Part shown: positions 34,432-42,633 of the stretch, piece after piece
How the letters are laid out: each line of letters opens with the position of its first letter
Numbering within the stretch: the stretch's first letter is position 1
NCBI RefSeq assembly: GCF_019704555.1
Contig: NZ_AP024745.1
Location: 5,278,501 to 5,342,500, forward strand
DNA length: 64,000 nucleotides
Source: Actinoplanes sp. L3-i22
Lineage (GTDB): Bacteria > Actinomycetota > Actinomycetes > Mycobacteriales > Micromonosporaceae
Direction of reading: 5' to 3'
Translations under genes and position numbers: made by a program
Notes under the pieces: generated by a model
Told to the model about the DNA's origin: nothing
The model's input: only the letters and a program-made list of their open reading frames with translations
The model's database searches: none

Positions 34432-37400
34432 TCAGCTCACCCGGGCCCGGAGGTTCCGCAGCGCCTCGCGCTGCCGCCGGGCCAGGTCCTGCACCGACGG
34501 GGTGCCGGCCGGACGGGTGTCACCGCCGCTCAGGTGCCGGGCCAGCGTGTCGACCGTCGGATAGCGGAACAGCTCCAGGACGGTGACCTCGCGGCCGAGC
34601 CGGGCCTGGAGCCGCCCGCGGACCTTCGTGATGAGCAGGGAGTCGCCGCCCAGGTCGAAGAAGTTGTCCCGGGCGCCGACCCGGTCCACGCCGAGCACCT
34701 CGCGCCAGGCCGCGGTGACCAGCTCCTCCATCTCGGTGGCCGGCGGCCGGAACACGCCGGTGGGGGCCCGCCGCGCGGCCAGCGCGCTCCGGTCGACCTT
34801 GCCGCTCGGCGTCCTCGGCAGCTCGTCCAGCAGGGCGAACGACCCGGGAATCAGGTACTCGGGCAGCTGCTCGCGCAGGAACGTGCGCAGCCGGGCGGCC
34901 AGGCCACGGCGATCGTCGGCGCCCGCGTCGGCGGCCGGATCCGCGGCGAACAGCCGGGCGTAGTAGGGGTGCTGCCCGGCCGGGCCGCCGTGGTGCGCCG
35001 AGACGCAGGTGAACGGGAGCCGCTCGCCGCCGGCGCGGACCAGCGCGCCCCGCACGGTGTAGTCCGGCGTCCGGGCGCCGTTCGCCGTCCGGACGCAGCG
35101 GGCCTCGATCACCTCGCCCGGCGCGACGTCCACGCCCGGGTGGAACACCGGCAGGTAGACCGGCAGCCAGCTGAGCCGGTCGTGCAGCGAGTCCAGCGGA
35201 TCGTCGTCGGAGGGCAGCAGGTTCAGCCAGAGCAGGAAGCCGTCCCAGCGCCCGGCCCGGTCGATCCGGACGCGGATCCGCGACTCGTCCTCGATCGGCA
35301 CGGGACCGGTGAAGTCCAGGTCCTCGAAGGTGCCCGGCGCGGCGAGCAGGTTGCCGGCCGGGAAGTTCTTGACGCACAGCCGCAGGTCGAACCGGCCGCC
35401 CCAGGTGTCGAACACGCGTTGCGCGTACATCGCCGGCAGCGGCGGGAAGGCGGGCGCGGCGGCGAGCGGCTCGGGGAGGGTGACCGGCGCGATCCGGGTG
35501 ACGCACCGGCGCGGGATCAGCACGCCGTCGCCGGTCAGGAAGCGCCGGGCGTCGTTCAGGATCGGCACCACGCCCTCGGACGAGCCGATCGTGCCGAGGA
35601 TCTCCGACACGCACACGTCGACCGGCTCGGGCAGCTCCACGGTCGACGAGTCGCCATGGATCACCTGGATGACCTGGTCCAGCCCGAGCTCTCGGATCAC
35701 ATTCCAGGCGCGGCCGTACGCGTCCTCGCCCACCTCGACCGCATAGACCCGCTCGGCGCCGGCCGCCGCGCAGAGCCGGGCCAGCACGGCGTCGGCCCCG
35801 GTGCCGAGGTCGAGCACCACCTTGCCGCGCACGGCCCGCTCGACGGCCCGCCGGTAGGCGCGGTTGCGCTGCTCGTCGTGGGTCATCGCGTAGTACAGCA
35901 GGTCGTCGTAGACGTCGTACTCGCCGACCGAGGGCCAGAGCTCGGGCGGATCGGGCCGGGGCACGACGTGCGCCACCACCCGCCGCCGGCCGTGCTCGTC
36001 CTCGGCGGCCACCACCGTGCACGCGCGCACCTGCTCGTGCCGGGCGACGGCCGCCTCGATCTCGTCGAGCTCCACCCGGTACCCACGGATCTTGACCTGG
36101 TTGTCGGCCCGCCCGAGGTAGTCGAGCACCCCGCCGGGCAGGTGGCGGGCGCTGTCCCCGGTGCGATAGAGCCGCCCGCCGGGCGGGTCGGCGAACGGAT
36201 CGGGCAGGAACCGGTCGGCGGTCAGCGCCGGCTGCCCCAGGTAGCCGCGGGCCAGACCGTCGCCGGCCAGGTAGAGCTCGCCGCGCACGCCGGCCGGCAC
36301 CAGGTTCAGCGCCGGGTCGAGGACGAACGCCCGGAGGTTCGCGGCCGGCCGGCCGATCGGCACGACCGGGCCGGCGTCGTCGGTGTCGCACCGCCACGAC
36401 GTCGCCCCGATGGTCGCCTCGGTGGGGCCGTAGATGTTGTGCAGCTCCGCGTCGCACCGCTCGACGAAGCGCTGCCGCAGCTCCGGGGTCAGCACCTCGC
36501 CGCCGCAGATCACCCGGCGCAGCGACGCGGCCGGGAACCGCGGCTCGTCGAGCAGCGCCGCCAGCATCGAGGGCACCAGGTCGAGCACCGTGATCCGCTG
36601 CTCGTCGAGGGTTCGGGCGAACAGCGTGACGTCGAAGTGGTCGGCCGGCTCGGCGACGATCAGGCAGGCGCCGGCCATCAGCGGATGCGCCATCTCGCAC
36701 AGGGCGGCGTCGAAGTTGACCGGATACTTCTGCAGGACGCGGTCGCCGGCGTCGAGCGGGACGACCGACTGCATCCAGAGCATCTGGTTGGCCAGCGCCC
36801 GGTGACTGATCTGGACACCCTTGGGCCGGCCGGTCGAGCCCGAGGTGTAGATGACGTAGGCGACGGTGTCCGGGTCGGGACGGCCCAGGTCACCGGGTGC
36901 CGGCTCGTCCGGGGTCTCCTCCAGGAACAAGACCCGCGGCGCGCCGGCCGGCACCGCGGCGGCCAGATCGCGCTGGGTCAGCAGCACGCCCGGGCGGGCG
37001 TCGTCGAGGATCAGGCGCAGCCGCGCCACCGGATCGCGGGGCTGCAGCGGGAGCAGCGCCGCACCCGATCCGAGCACGCCGAGGACGCCGACGACCAGGT
37101 CGGCGGACCGCTCGGCGCAGACCGCCACGATCGTCTCCGGCCCGGCGCCGGCCGCGCGCAACCGGGCCACCAGCCGGCCCACCCGGTCCCGCAGCTGCCG
37201 ATAGGTCAGCCGATCGGGCCCGGATCGGAGCGCGACCGCGTCCGGCGTCCGTTCCACCGCGTCGTCGAAAAGACCGATCCAACTTGGGTACGGCGGAAGC
37301 TCGGCGCCCGTGTCGTTCCAGTCCCGGACGAGCTGCCGTCGTTCCGCCCCGCTCAGGATCCGCAGCCGGGACAACGGCCGGTCCGGGTCGGCGGTGACCT

Positions 37401-38679
37401 CCGCCAGCAGCCGCCGGAAGTGCCGGGCGAACCGGGCCATGGTCGCCTCGTCGAACAGCTCGGTGCTGTACTCCAGGTGTCCGGCGCAGCCGCCGGTGAA
37501 CTCCCACAGGTCCAGGGCCAGGTCGAACTTGGCGGTGTCCACGTCGCTGCCCAGCGGCTCACCGAGCAGCACCCGGCCGTCGTCCGCCGGCCCGTCGTCG
37601 CTCAGCAGCTGGAAATGCACCCGGAACAGCGGGTTGTGCCCGGGCGCCCGCTCCGGCCGCAGCTCGCTCACCACCACCTCGAACGGCACCTCCTGGTGCG
37701 CGAACGCGTCCAGCACCACCCGCCGGACCCGGGCCAGCGCCTCGCGGAACGTCGGCTCGCCGGACAGGTCGGTGCGCAGCACCAGCGAGTTCACGAACAG
37801 CCCGAGGACGTTCTGCACCTCCGGGCGGTTCCGGTTCGCGACCGGGGTGCCCACCGCGATGTCGTCCTGCCCGGTGTAGCGGTGCAGCAGCACCTGGAAC
37901 GCCGCCAGCATCACCATGAACGAGGTGGCCTGTTCCGCCCGGGCCAGCGCCACCACCGCGGCGTGCAGCTCGGCGGAGAGCTCGAAGTCGTTCGCCGCGC
38001 CCGCGAACGTCGGCACCTGCGGTCGCGGCCGGTCCTCCGGGAGCCGCAGCGTCGGCACCCCCGCCAGCTGCTTCTTCCAGTAGTCCAGGTGGTCGCGGCC
38101 GGGCCCGGCGAGCCAGTCGCGCTCCCACTCGGCGTAGTCGGCGTACTGCAGCGCGACCTCCGGCAACGGCGACCGGTGGCCCGCGGCATACGCCTGATAG
38201 AGGTCCGACAGCTCCTCCTGGAACAGCTGCAGCGACCAGTAGTCGCAGACGATGTGGTGCATCGTCAGCAGCAGGACGTGCTCCCGCGGGCCCAGCCGGA
38301 CCAGTGCGGCCCGCAGCAGCGGCCACTGCGACAGGGTGAACGGCCGTTGCGCCTGGGCGTCGGCGATCCGGGCGACCTCCGCCTCGCGCTCGGCCGCCGG
38401 CAGCGCGGTCAGGTCGGTGACCGGCAGCGGAATCCGCAGCTCGGGCCGGACCAGCTGGGTGGGCTCGCCGTCCACCTCGCGGAAGGCGGTCCGCAGCGAC
38501 TCGTGGCGGCGCACCATCTCGTTGAGCGCGCGCTCCAGGGCGGGCACGTCGACCGCCGCCGCGATCCGGGTGCCCAGGTGCATGTTGTAGAACGGGCTGC
38601 CCGGCGAGATCTGGTCCACGAACCACAGCCCCCGCTGCCCGGAGGAGGCGACGAAGGCGTAGACCCGTTCGGACTTCAC
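34432..38679 (-). CDS. NRPS module: C-A-[PRMT-like methyltransferase]-A-PCP
   Basis: I start at the GTG at 38679, overlapping the thioesterase stop (GTGA); upstream in-frame sequence is a shadow. The 1415-residue product has: C with MHHIVCDYWS near 141; A with YTSGSTGRPKG near 610; an insertion at about 885-1235 between A8 and A9; A10 (SGKVDRSALA) near 1293; PCP with LGGDSLL near 1343. The insertion begins YYAMTHDEQRNRAY, then VVLDLGTGADAVLA and VDVCVSEILG. This is the layout of a protein-arginine-methyltransferase fold, not the usual NRPS N-MT. A side-chain O-methylation or similar role is inference. Pocket residues align as D-A-C-D-I-G-I-I-G-(K), a code I cannot assign. First assembly-line gene in the operon; its C domain may accept a starter acyl chain. 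Confidence 0.9.
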   Translation of the reverse strand: MKSERVYAFVASSGQRGLWFVDQISPGSPFYNMHLGTRIAAAVDVPALERALNEMVRRHESLRTAFREVDGEPTQLVRPELRIPLPVTDLTALPAAEREAEVARIADAQAQRPFTLSQWPLLRAALVRLGPREHVLLLTMHHIVCDYWSLQLFQEELSDLYQAYAAGHRSPLPEVALQYADYAEWERDWLAGPGRDHLDYWKKQLAGVPTLRLPEDRPRPQVPTFAGAANDFELSAELHAAVVALARAEQATSFMVMLAAFQVLLHRYTGQDDIAVGTPVANRNRPEVQNVLGLFVNSLVLRTDLSGEPTFREALARVRRVVLDAFAHQEVPFEVVVSELRPERAPGHNPLFRVHFQLLSDDGPADDGRVLLGEPLGSDVDTAKFDLALDLWEFTGGCAGHLEYSTELFDEATMARFARHFRRLLAEVTADPDRPLSRLRILSGAERRQLVRDWNDTGAELPPYPSWIGLFDDAVERTPDAVALRSGPDRLTYRQLRDRVGRLVARLRAAGAGPETIVAVCAERSADLVVGVLGVLGSGAALLPLQPRDPVARLRLILDDARPGVLLTQRDLAAAVPAGAPRVLFLEETPDEPAPGDLGRPDPDTVAYVIYTSGSTGRPKGVQISHRALANQMLWMQSVVPLDAGDRVLQKYPVNFDAALCEMAHPLMAGACLIVAEPADHFDVTLFARTLDEQRITVLDLVPSMLAALLDEPRFPAASLRRVICGGEVLTPELRQRFVERCDAELHNIYGPTEATIGATSWRCDTDDAGPVVPIGRPAANLRAFVLDPALNLVPAGVRGELYLAGDGLARGYLGQPALTADRFLPDPFADPPGGRLYRTGDSARHLPGGVLDYLGRADNQVKIRGYRVELDEIEAAVARHEQVRACTVVAAEDEHGRRRVVAHVVPRPDPPELWPSVGEYDVYDDLLYYAMTHDEQRNRAYRRAVERAVRGKVVLDLGTGADAVLARLCAAAGAERVYAVEVGEDAYGRAWNVIRELGLDQVIQVIHGDSSTVELPEPVDVCVSEILGTIGSSEGVVPILNDARRFLTGDGVLIPRRCVTRIAPVTLPEPLAAAPAFPPLPAMYAQRVFDTWGGRFDLRLCVKNFPAGNLLAAPGTFEDLDFTGPVPIEDESRIRVRIDRAGRWDGFLLWLNLLPSDDDPLDSLHDRLSWLPVYLPVFHPGVDVAPGEVIEARCVRTANGARTPDYTVRGALVRAGGERLPFTCVSAHHGGPAGQHPYYARLFAADPAADAGADDRRGLAARLRTFLREQLPEYLIPGSFALLDELPRTPSGKVDRSALAARRAPTGVFRPPATEMEELVTAAWREVLGVDRVGARDNFFDLGGDSLLITKVRGRLQARLGREVTVLELFRYPTVDTLARHLSGGDTRPAGTPSVQDLARRQREALRNLRARVS

Positions 38680-39479
38680 GACCGCGCTCCGGAGTCGGGC
38701 AGCCGCCGCAGGACGTGCCGCAGATCCTGGGCGAGCACGTTGCGCACCAGGCTCGCGCAGTTCTGCAGAAAGAAGTGCCGGCCGGGGAACATGTGCAGCG
38801 CGAACGCCTTGCTCGTCCGGCTCCGCCAGGCGACCAGATCGGCCCGGCTCACCTCCGGGTCGTCGGTTCCGCCGAACGCGGTGATCGGGCAGGCCAGCGG
38901 CTCCTGTTCGCGGTAGACGTAGGTCTCGCAGACGGTGAAGTCGGCGCGCAGGGCCGGCAGGAACAGCTCCATGATCTCGGCGCTCGCCAGCACCTGCTCG
39001 GGCGTGCCGCCCATCCGGCGGACCTTCGCCAGGATGTCGCGGTCCGGCAGATCGTGCACCATCGGATGCCGGTCCGGCAGGTGTGGCGCGCGATGCGCCG
39101 AGACGATCAGGTGCAGCGGCCCGGTCCGGCCCCGGGCCCGGAGTTCGCAGGCGAGCTCGTAGCTGATCAGGGCGCCCATGCTGTGTCCGAAGAAGACGAA
39201 CGGCATCGCCGGCGACGAGGCGACCGCCTCGGCCAGCGCCCGCACGATCGGCGGCATCCGGGTGAACCGGGACGGAATGCTCCGCGACTCGCGTCCGGGC
39301 AGACTGACCGTATAGATCTCCGTCTTTTCGTCGACATCCGCGGGCATTTCGTCCATCCAGGAGGTGAAGGTCGCCGGGCCCCCGCCGGCGAACGGAAAGC
39401 AATACAGGCGGATCCGGGCGTCCGGATTCGGTTTCCGGCAGACGAGCATCCGATCGGGTTCACCCGGCGCGCTGTTCAC
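38676..39479 (-). CDS. Type II thioesterase
   Basis: This 267-residue alpha/beta hydrolase is of the external editing thioesterase family. Features are LYCFPFAGGG near the start, the nucleophile Ser in FFGHSMGALISYELA, the Asp in GGTDDPEV and the His in FPGRHFFLQ. The GTG at 39479 overlaps the VOC gene's stop (GTGA) and is preferred over upstream starts that would run through that gene. Type II thioesterases clear misloaded carrier proteins. Because none of the four assembly-line proteins carries an integrated TE, this enzyme might also release the product, or hydrolyse a sulfated beta-hydroxyacyl thioester in a curacin-like decarboxylative step; that is speculation. It precedes the first NRPS and is coupled to it. 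Confidence 0.93.
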   Translation of the reverse strand: MNSAPGEPDRMLVCRKPNPDARIRLYCFPFAGGGPATFTSWMDEMPADVDEKTEIYTVSLPGRESRSIPSRFTRMPPIVRALAEAVASSPAMPFVFFGHSMGALISYELACELRARGRTGPLHLIVSAHRAPHLPDRHPMVHDLPDRDILAKVRRMGGTPEQVLASAEIMELFLPALRADFTVCETYVYREQEPLACPITAFGGTDDPEVSRADLVAWRSRTSKAFALHMFPGRHFFLQNCASLVRNVLAQDLRHVLRRLPDSGARS

Positions 39480-39856
39480 GACATTTCCGAATTGGCCGAG
39501 TCGTCGAATTCGACGATACCGAACGTGTTTCCTTCGGGATCCTGGCAATACTGGACGTGGCCGGTGCCGTCGACCTTGATCTTCGGCGCGAGAATCTTTC
39601 CTCCTTCCTCTACGATCTTGCGCGCCGAAAGGTCCACCGACTCCACCTCGATGGTGTTGATGGTCGGATTCAGATCGTCGAATCGCCCGGTCAGCGCGCC
39701 CCCGATGCCCGGGTCCGTCTCGCTGCCGGTGGTGATCAGCCAGTAGTTGGCGTCCGCCGGGGACTGCTCGACCGTCCAGCGAAAAACGTTCGCATAGAAG
39801 CGGGCGGCGGACGGCAGATCATCCACGCAGATCTCGAAATGAACGATGTTGGACAT
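39476..39856 (-). CDS. VOC (glyoxalase/bleomycin-resistance fold) protein, first gene of the operon
   Basis: The 126-residue product starts at the ATG at 39856 (MSNIVHFEICVDD); longer forms have an implausible N-terminus. It has the two beta-alpha-beta-beta-beta halves of the vicinal oxygen chelate fold: HFEICVDDLPSAARFYANVF at the start and YCQDPEGNTFGIVEF near the end, with potential metal-ligand His and Glu residues at the usual places. Such proteins can be self-resistance binders or pathway enzymes. It is the first gene of the minus-strand operon and is coupled to the thioesterase, so either role is possible; a role as resistance determinant is inference. Confidence 0.82.
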   Translation of the reverse strand: MSNIVHFEICVDDLPSAARFYANVFRWTVEQSPADANYWLITTGSETDPGIGGALTGRFDDLNPTINTIEVESVDLSARKIVEEGGKILAPKIKVDGTGHVQYCQDPEGNTFGIVEFDDSANSEMS

Positions 39857-40212
39857 GGCAGCGCCCCCGTTGCACGCGCAGGAGTTCGGCACCAAAGCAT
39901 GATGATTCCCCATCGCATGGAAACATGGGCCACCAGTGAAGTCAAGCGACTGAATTAGTCAACTTTTGGCAGCCGGGGTGGGCCGGCTGCCGTATTTGTG
40001 AGGCAAATCCACTATGGCTTCTCACCGATCGTCAGCGCTGTCAAGTCGCATATTCTAGTTAATAAGGATCATGCGACTCGAACGCTTTGAAGACTGATCA
40101 AGGACGGATACTCCCGCTGATAGCCCGGAACCATTAGCCTCCCCATGAGCGACGTTTCCGGTGCCTGGTGTCGTCACGAGGGCGACCCGTGGAATGCCAA
40201 GGGGGCTCGGCG
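39857..40212. promoter_or_regulatory. AT-rich divergent intergenic region before the biosynthetic operon
   Basis: This 356-base region is the largest non-coding stretch around the cluster and is much richer in A/T than its surroundings (for example TTCTAGTTAATAAGGATC near 40053-40070). It must carry the promoter for the 26-kb minus-strand operon and the one for the S53 protease gene. I see a TTGACA-like hexamer on the minus strand beside the inverted repeat listed separately, but no convincing -10 at 16-18 bases. No gene is supported here. Confidence 0.6.
40044..40078. promoter_or_regulatory. Perfect inverted repeat, candidate operator
   Basis: AGTCGCAT (40044-40051) and ATGCGACT (40071-40078) are perfect reverse complements separated by 19 AT-rich bases. 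The spacing between arm centres is 27 bases, about two and a half helical turns. It lies in the divergent region between the biosynthetic operon and the S53 protease/PadR pair. A dimeric repressor or activator could bind here; the PadR protein at 41970-42413 is a candidate by proximity only. Confidence 0.45.
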
Positions 40213-41973
40213 ATGGGACCAAGGCTCAACCATGTGCCGCTCCGGGGCAGCGAGCGGGCCGAACTGGCGCTGCCCCGGATCGCCGCGGCGCCCCGGCGCG
40301 CGCCGCTCCCGGTGACCGTGGTGCTGCGGCCCCGGCAACCGGGCCTGCGCGCCGCCGCCTTCGCCGCCTCCGACCGGCCGCCCGAGCTGCGCCATCTCAC
40401 CCGGGGCGACCTGGTGGAACGATTCGGCGCCGCGCCCGAGGACGTGGCCCGGGTCCGCCGCTTCGCCCGCAACAACGGCCTGCACGTCGTCCGGGTCGAC
40501 CGGGCGGCGCGCACGGTCGAGCTGTCCGGGTCGACCGGGCGGGTGTCCCGCGCCTTCGGCGTCGAACTCTCGCTCTTCCGCACCCCGTTCGGCGTGGTCC
40601 GCGGCCGGTCCGGGCCGATCCACGTGCCGCAGTGGCTGCTGCCCAGCATCCAGGGCGTGTTCGGGCTCGACACCCGCCGGCAGGCCCGGCCGCACTTCCG
40701 GGTGCTGCCCGGCGAGTTCGTGCCCGCGGCCGGCCCGTCCGAGCCGTTCACCCCGATCGAGCTGTCCCGGCTCTACCGCTTCCCGTCGGACGCGGACGGG
40801 TCGGGGGAGACCATCGCGCTGATCGAGCTCGGCGGCGGCTTCCGCCGGCGCGACCTGCGGCGCTACTTCGACTCGCTCGGCATCGACCCGCCCCGGGTGC
40901 AGACCAGATCCGTCGGCGGGGCCGCGAACCACCCGACCGGGAACCCGAACGGCCCGGACGGCGAGGTCGTCCTCGACATCGAGGTGGCCGGCGCGGTCGC
41001 GCACGGCGCCAAGATCGTCGTCTACTTCGCTCCGAACACCACCAAGGGCTTCCTCGACGCGGTCAACGCCGCCGTGCACGACACCACGCAGGACATCTCG
41101 GTGCTCTCGATCAGCTGGGGCGCGGCCGAGTCGGCGTGGACCCCACGGGCGATGAACGCCCTGAACGGGGCCTTCCAGACGGCGAGCCTGCTCGGCATCT
41201 CGGTGTTCTGCGCATCCGGCGACAACGGCTCGGACGACGGCGTCGGCGACGGCCGGGCACACGTCGACTTCCCGGCGTCCAGCCCGTTCGCGGTCGGCTG
41301 CGGGGGAACGACGCTGGAAGCGGACGGGACGGCGATCACCCGGGAGGAGGTCTGGAACGAGGACGGCGCCACCGGCGGCGGGGTCAGCGACCACTTCCCG
41401 GTCCCGCCGTACCAGGACGACCTCCGCCCCACCTCGGCCAACCCGCCGGGCACCCGGCACGGGCGGGGCGTGCCGGACGTGGCCGCGGTCAGCGACCCGC
41501 GGACCGGCTTCCGGGTGCTGGTCGACGGGCAGTCGATGGTGATCGGCGGCACGAGCGCGGCGGCGCCGCTGTGGGCCGGGCTCACCGCCCGCATCCAGCA
41601 GGCGGCCGGGCAGCGGGTGGCGCCGGTGCACGCGACGCTCTACCGGTCGCCCGGCGCGTTCCGCGACATCCGGGCCGGCGACAACGGGGATTATGCGGCG
41701 CGGCACGGCTGGGATGCCTGCACCGGGCTCGGGAGCCCGCGGGGCGAGGCGCTGCTCGCCGCGCTCGCCGGGTCCCCGTTCGACGCACAGGCGACATCGT
41801 CACCGGCAGCATCTGCGCAGGCATCGCAGGAAGCGTCGTCGGCGTCGTCGTCGGAGGCGTCGGAGGCCGACGTGACGTCGGAGTCGGAGGCCGAGGAGAC
41901 GACGGCCGCGCCGTCCAGGTCGGTCGCGCGCCGGACGCCGCGCAAGGCGACGAAGCGGAGCCCCGGCCGGTGA
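40213..41973 (+). CDS. S53 family (sedolisin/kumamolisin-like) serine-carboxyl protease
   Basis: The 586-residue product starts at the ATG at 40213, seven bases after AGGGGG. The first 170 residues are a prokumamolisin-type activation domain (HLTRGDLVERFG, then SGSTGRVSRAFGVEL). The catalytic domain carries the Glu and Asp in GEVVLDIEVAGA and the Ser in GGTSAAAP, plus ASGDNGSDDG at the oxyanion region, so all key residues are present. About 60 C-terminal residues are Ser/Ala/Glu-rich, then basic (RRTPRKATKRSPGR). No signal peptide is apparent, which is odd for a family that normally works outside the cell at acid pH. The stop overlaps the start of a PadR regulator (GTGA), so the two are translated together. 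Confidence 0.88.
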   Translation: MGPRLNHVPLRGSERAELALPRIAAAPRRAPLPVTVVLRPRQPGLRAAAFAASDRPPELRHLTRGDLVERFGAAPEDVARVRRFARNNGLHVVRVDRAARTVELSGSTGRVSRAFGVELSLFRTPFGVVRGRSGPIHVPQWLLPSIQGVFGLDTRRQARPHFRVLPGEFVPAAGPSEPFTPIELSRLYRFPSDADGSGETIALIELGGGFRRRDLRRYFDSLGIDPPRVQTRSVGGAANHPTGNPNGPDGEVVLDIEVAGAVAHGAKIVVYFAPNTTKGFLDAVNAAVHDTTQDISVLSISWGAAESAWTPRAMNALNGAFQTASLLGISVFCASGDNGSDDGVGDGRAHVDFPASSPFAVGCGGTTLEADGTAITREEVWNEDGATGGGVSDHFPVPPYQDDLRPTSANPPGTRHGRGVPDVAAVSDPRTGFRVLVDGQSMVIGGTSAAAPLWAGLTARIQQAAGQRVAPVHATLYRSPGAFRDIRAGDNGDYAARHGWDACTGLGSPRGEALLAALAGSPFDAQATSSPAASAQASQEASSASSSEASEADVTSESEAEETTAAPSRSVARRTPRKATKRSPGR

Positions 41974-42413
41974 CCCGGCTGCGGGAGGCGATCCTGGTCA
42001 TGCTCAGCGAGCGGCCGATGCACGGCTACGAGATCATGCGGGAACTCGCCGAACGCAGCGCCGGAACGTGGCACCCGGGCTCCGGCTCGGTCTATCCCAC
42101 CCTGGAACGCCTGCGCCGGGACGGCTGCGTGGTCGCCGACGAGGTCCGGCGGCGCCGGATCCGCTACACGCTCACCGAGGCCGGCGAGACGGAGGCCCGG
42201 CGGGTGCGGCCCAGCCCGTGGTCACCGGGCCCCGCGCCGGCCGGCCACGTCGACGTCGTCTTCATGGTCGAGGCCGGCCACCTCCTGCACGACGTCCTGA
42301 CCGCCGCGGCCGAGGTCCTCACGGCCGGCACGCCGGCCCAGGGCAGACAGGCCCACGCCGTCCTGACCGACACCAAGGACCAGCTCTACCTGGTCCTCGC
42401 CGGCCGCCGCTGA
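41970..42413 (+). CDS. PadR family transcriptional regulator
   Basis: The GTG at 41970 overlaps the protease stop. The 147-residue product has the winged-helix domain of PadR proteins: LREAILVMLSERPMHGYEIMREL, written in parts as LREAILVML, MHGYEIMREL, then GSVYPTLERLRRDG and the wing RRRRIRYTLTEAGE. The C-terminal half (HVDVVFMVEAGHLLHDVLTAAAEVL) could be the effector or dimerisation part and is shorter than in subfamily-1 PadRs. It is a likely repressor. Its target could be its own promoter, the divergent biosynthetic operon, or both; the AGTCGCAT inverted repeat at 40044-40078 is a possible site. Confidence 0.85.
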   Translation: MTRLREAILVMLSERPMHGYEIMRELAERSAGTWHPGSGSVYPTLERLRRDGCVVADEVRRRRIRYTLTEAGETEARRVRPSPWSPGPAPAGHVDVVFMVEAGHLLHDVLTAAAEVLTAGTPAQGRQAHAVLTDTKDQLYLVLAGRR

Positions 42414-42633
42414 CCGCCCGCCCGGGTCTTCGCGCCGACAGTCCGGCCGCCGCCCAGGCCGCCGCCAGATCCCGGCTCCGCGCCACCGCCGCGTCGACCG
42501 CTTGCCGCGACCCCGGCCGGCGTGTACGAACGGGTCCGGCCCGCGCGACAGCACATTTCGACGGAGCTCCCCGCCGTACCGAATCGTCTTTGTTCGGTAG
42601 GTTTTTGATGATGACGCTGTCGAGGGGACGATC

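Noticed and set aside
38680..39402. N-terminal extension of the first NRPS through the thioesterase gene
   Set aside because: The extension is a shifted reading of the thioesterase; a coupled GTG at 38679 gives a normal C-domain start.
9353..39856. PAPS-supply genes (sulfate adenylyltransferase, APS kinase) or a dedicated exporter near the sulfotransferases
   Set aside because: Looked for among all proteins of the region and none is present; PAPS must come from genes elsewhere.
40041..40060. TTGACA-like hexamer on the minus strand as a complete promoter
   Set aside because: No acceptable -10 hexamer at 16-18 bases could be found, so only the inverted repeat is listed.
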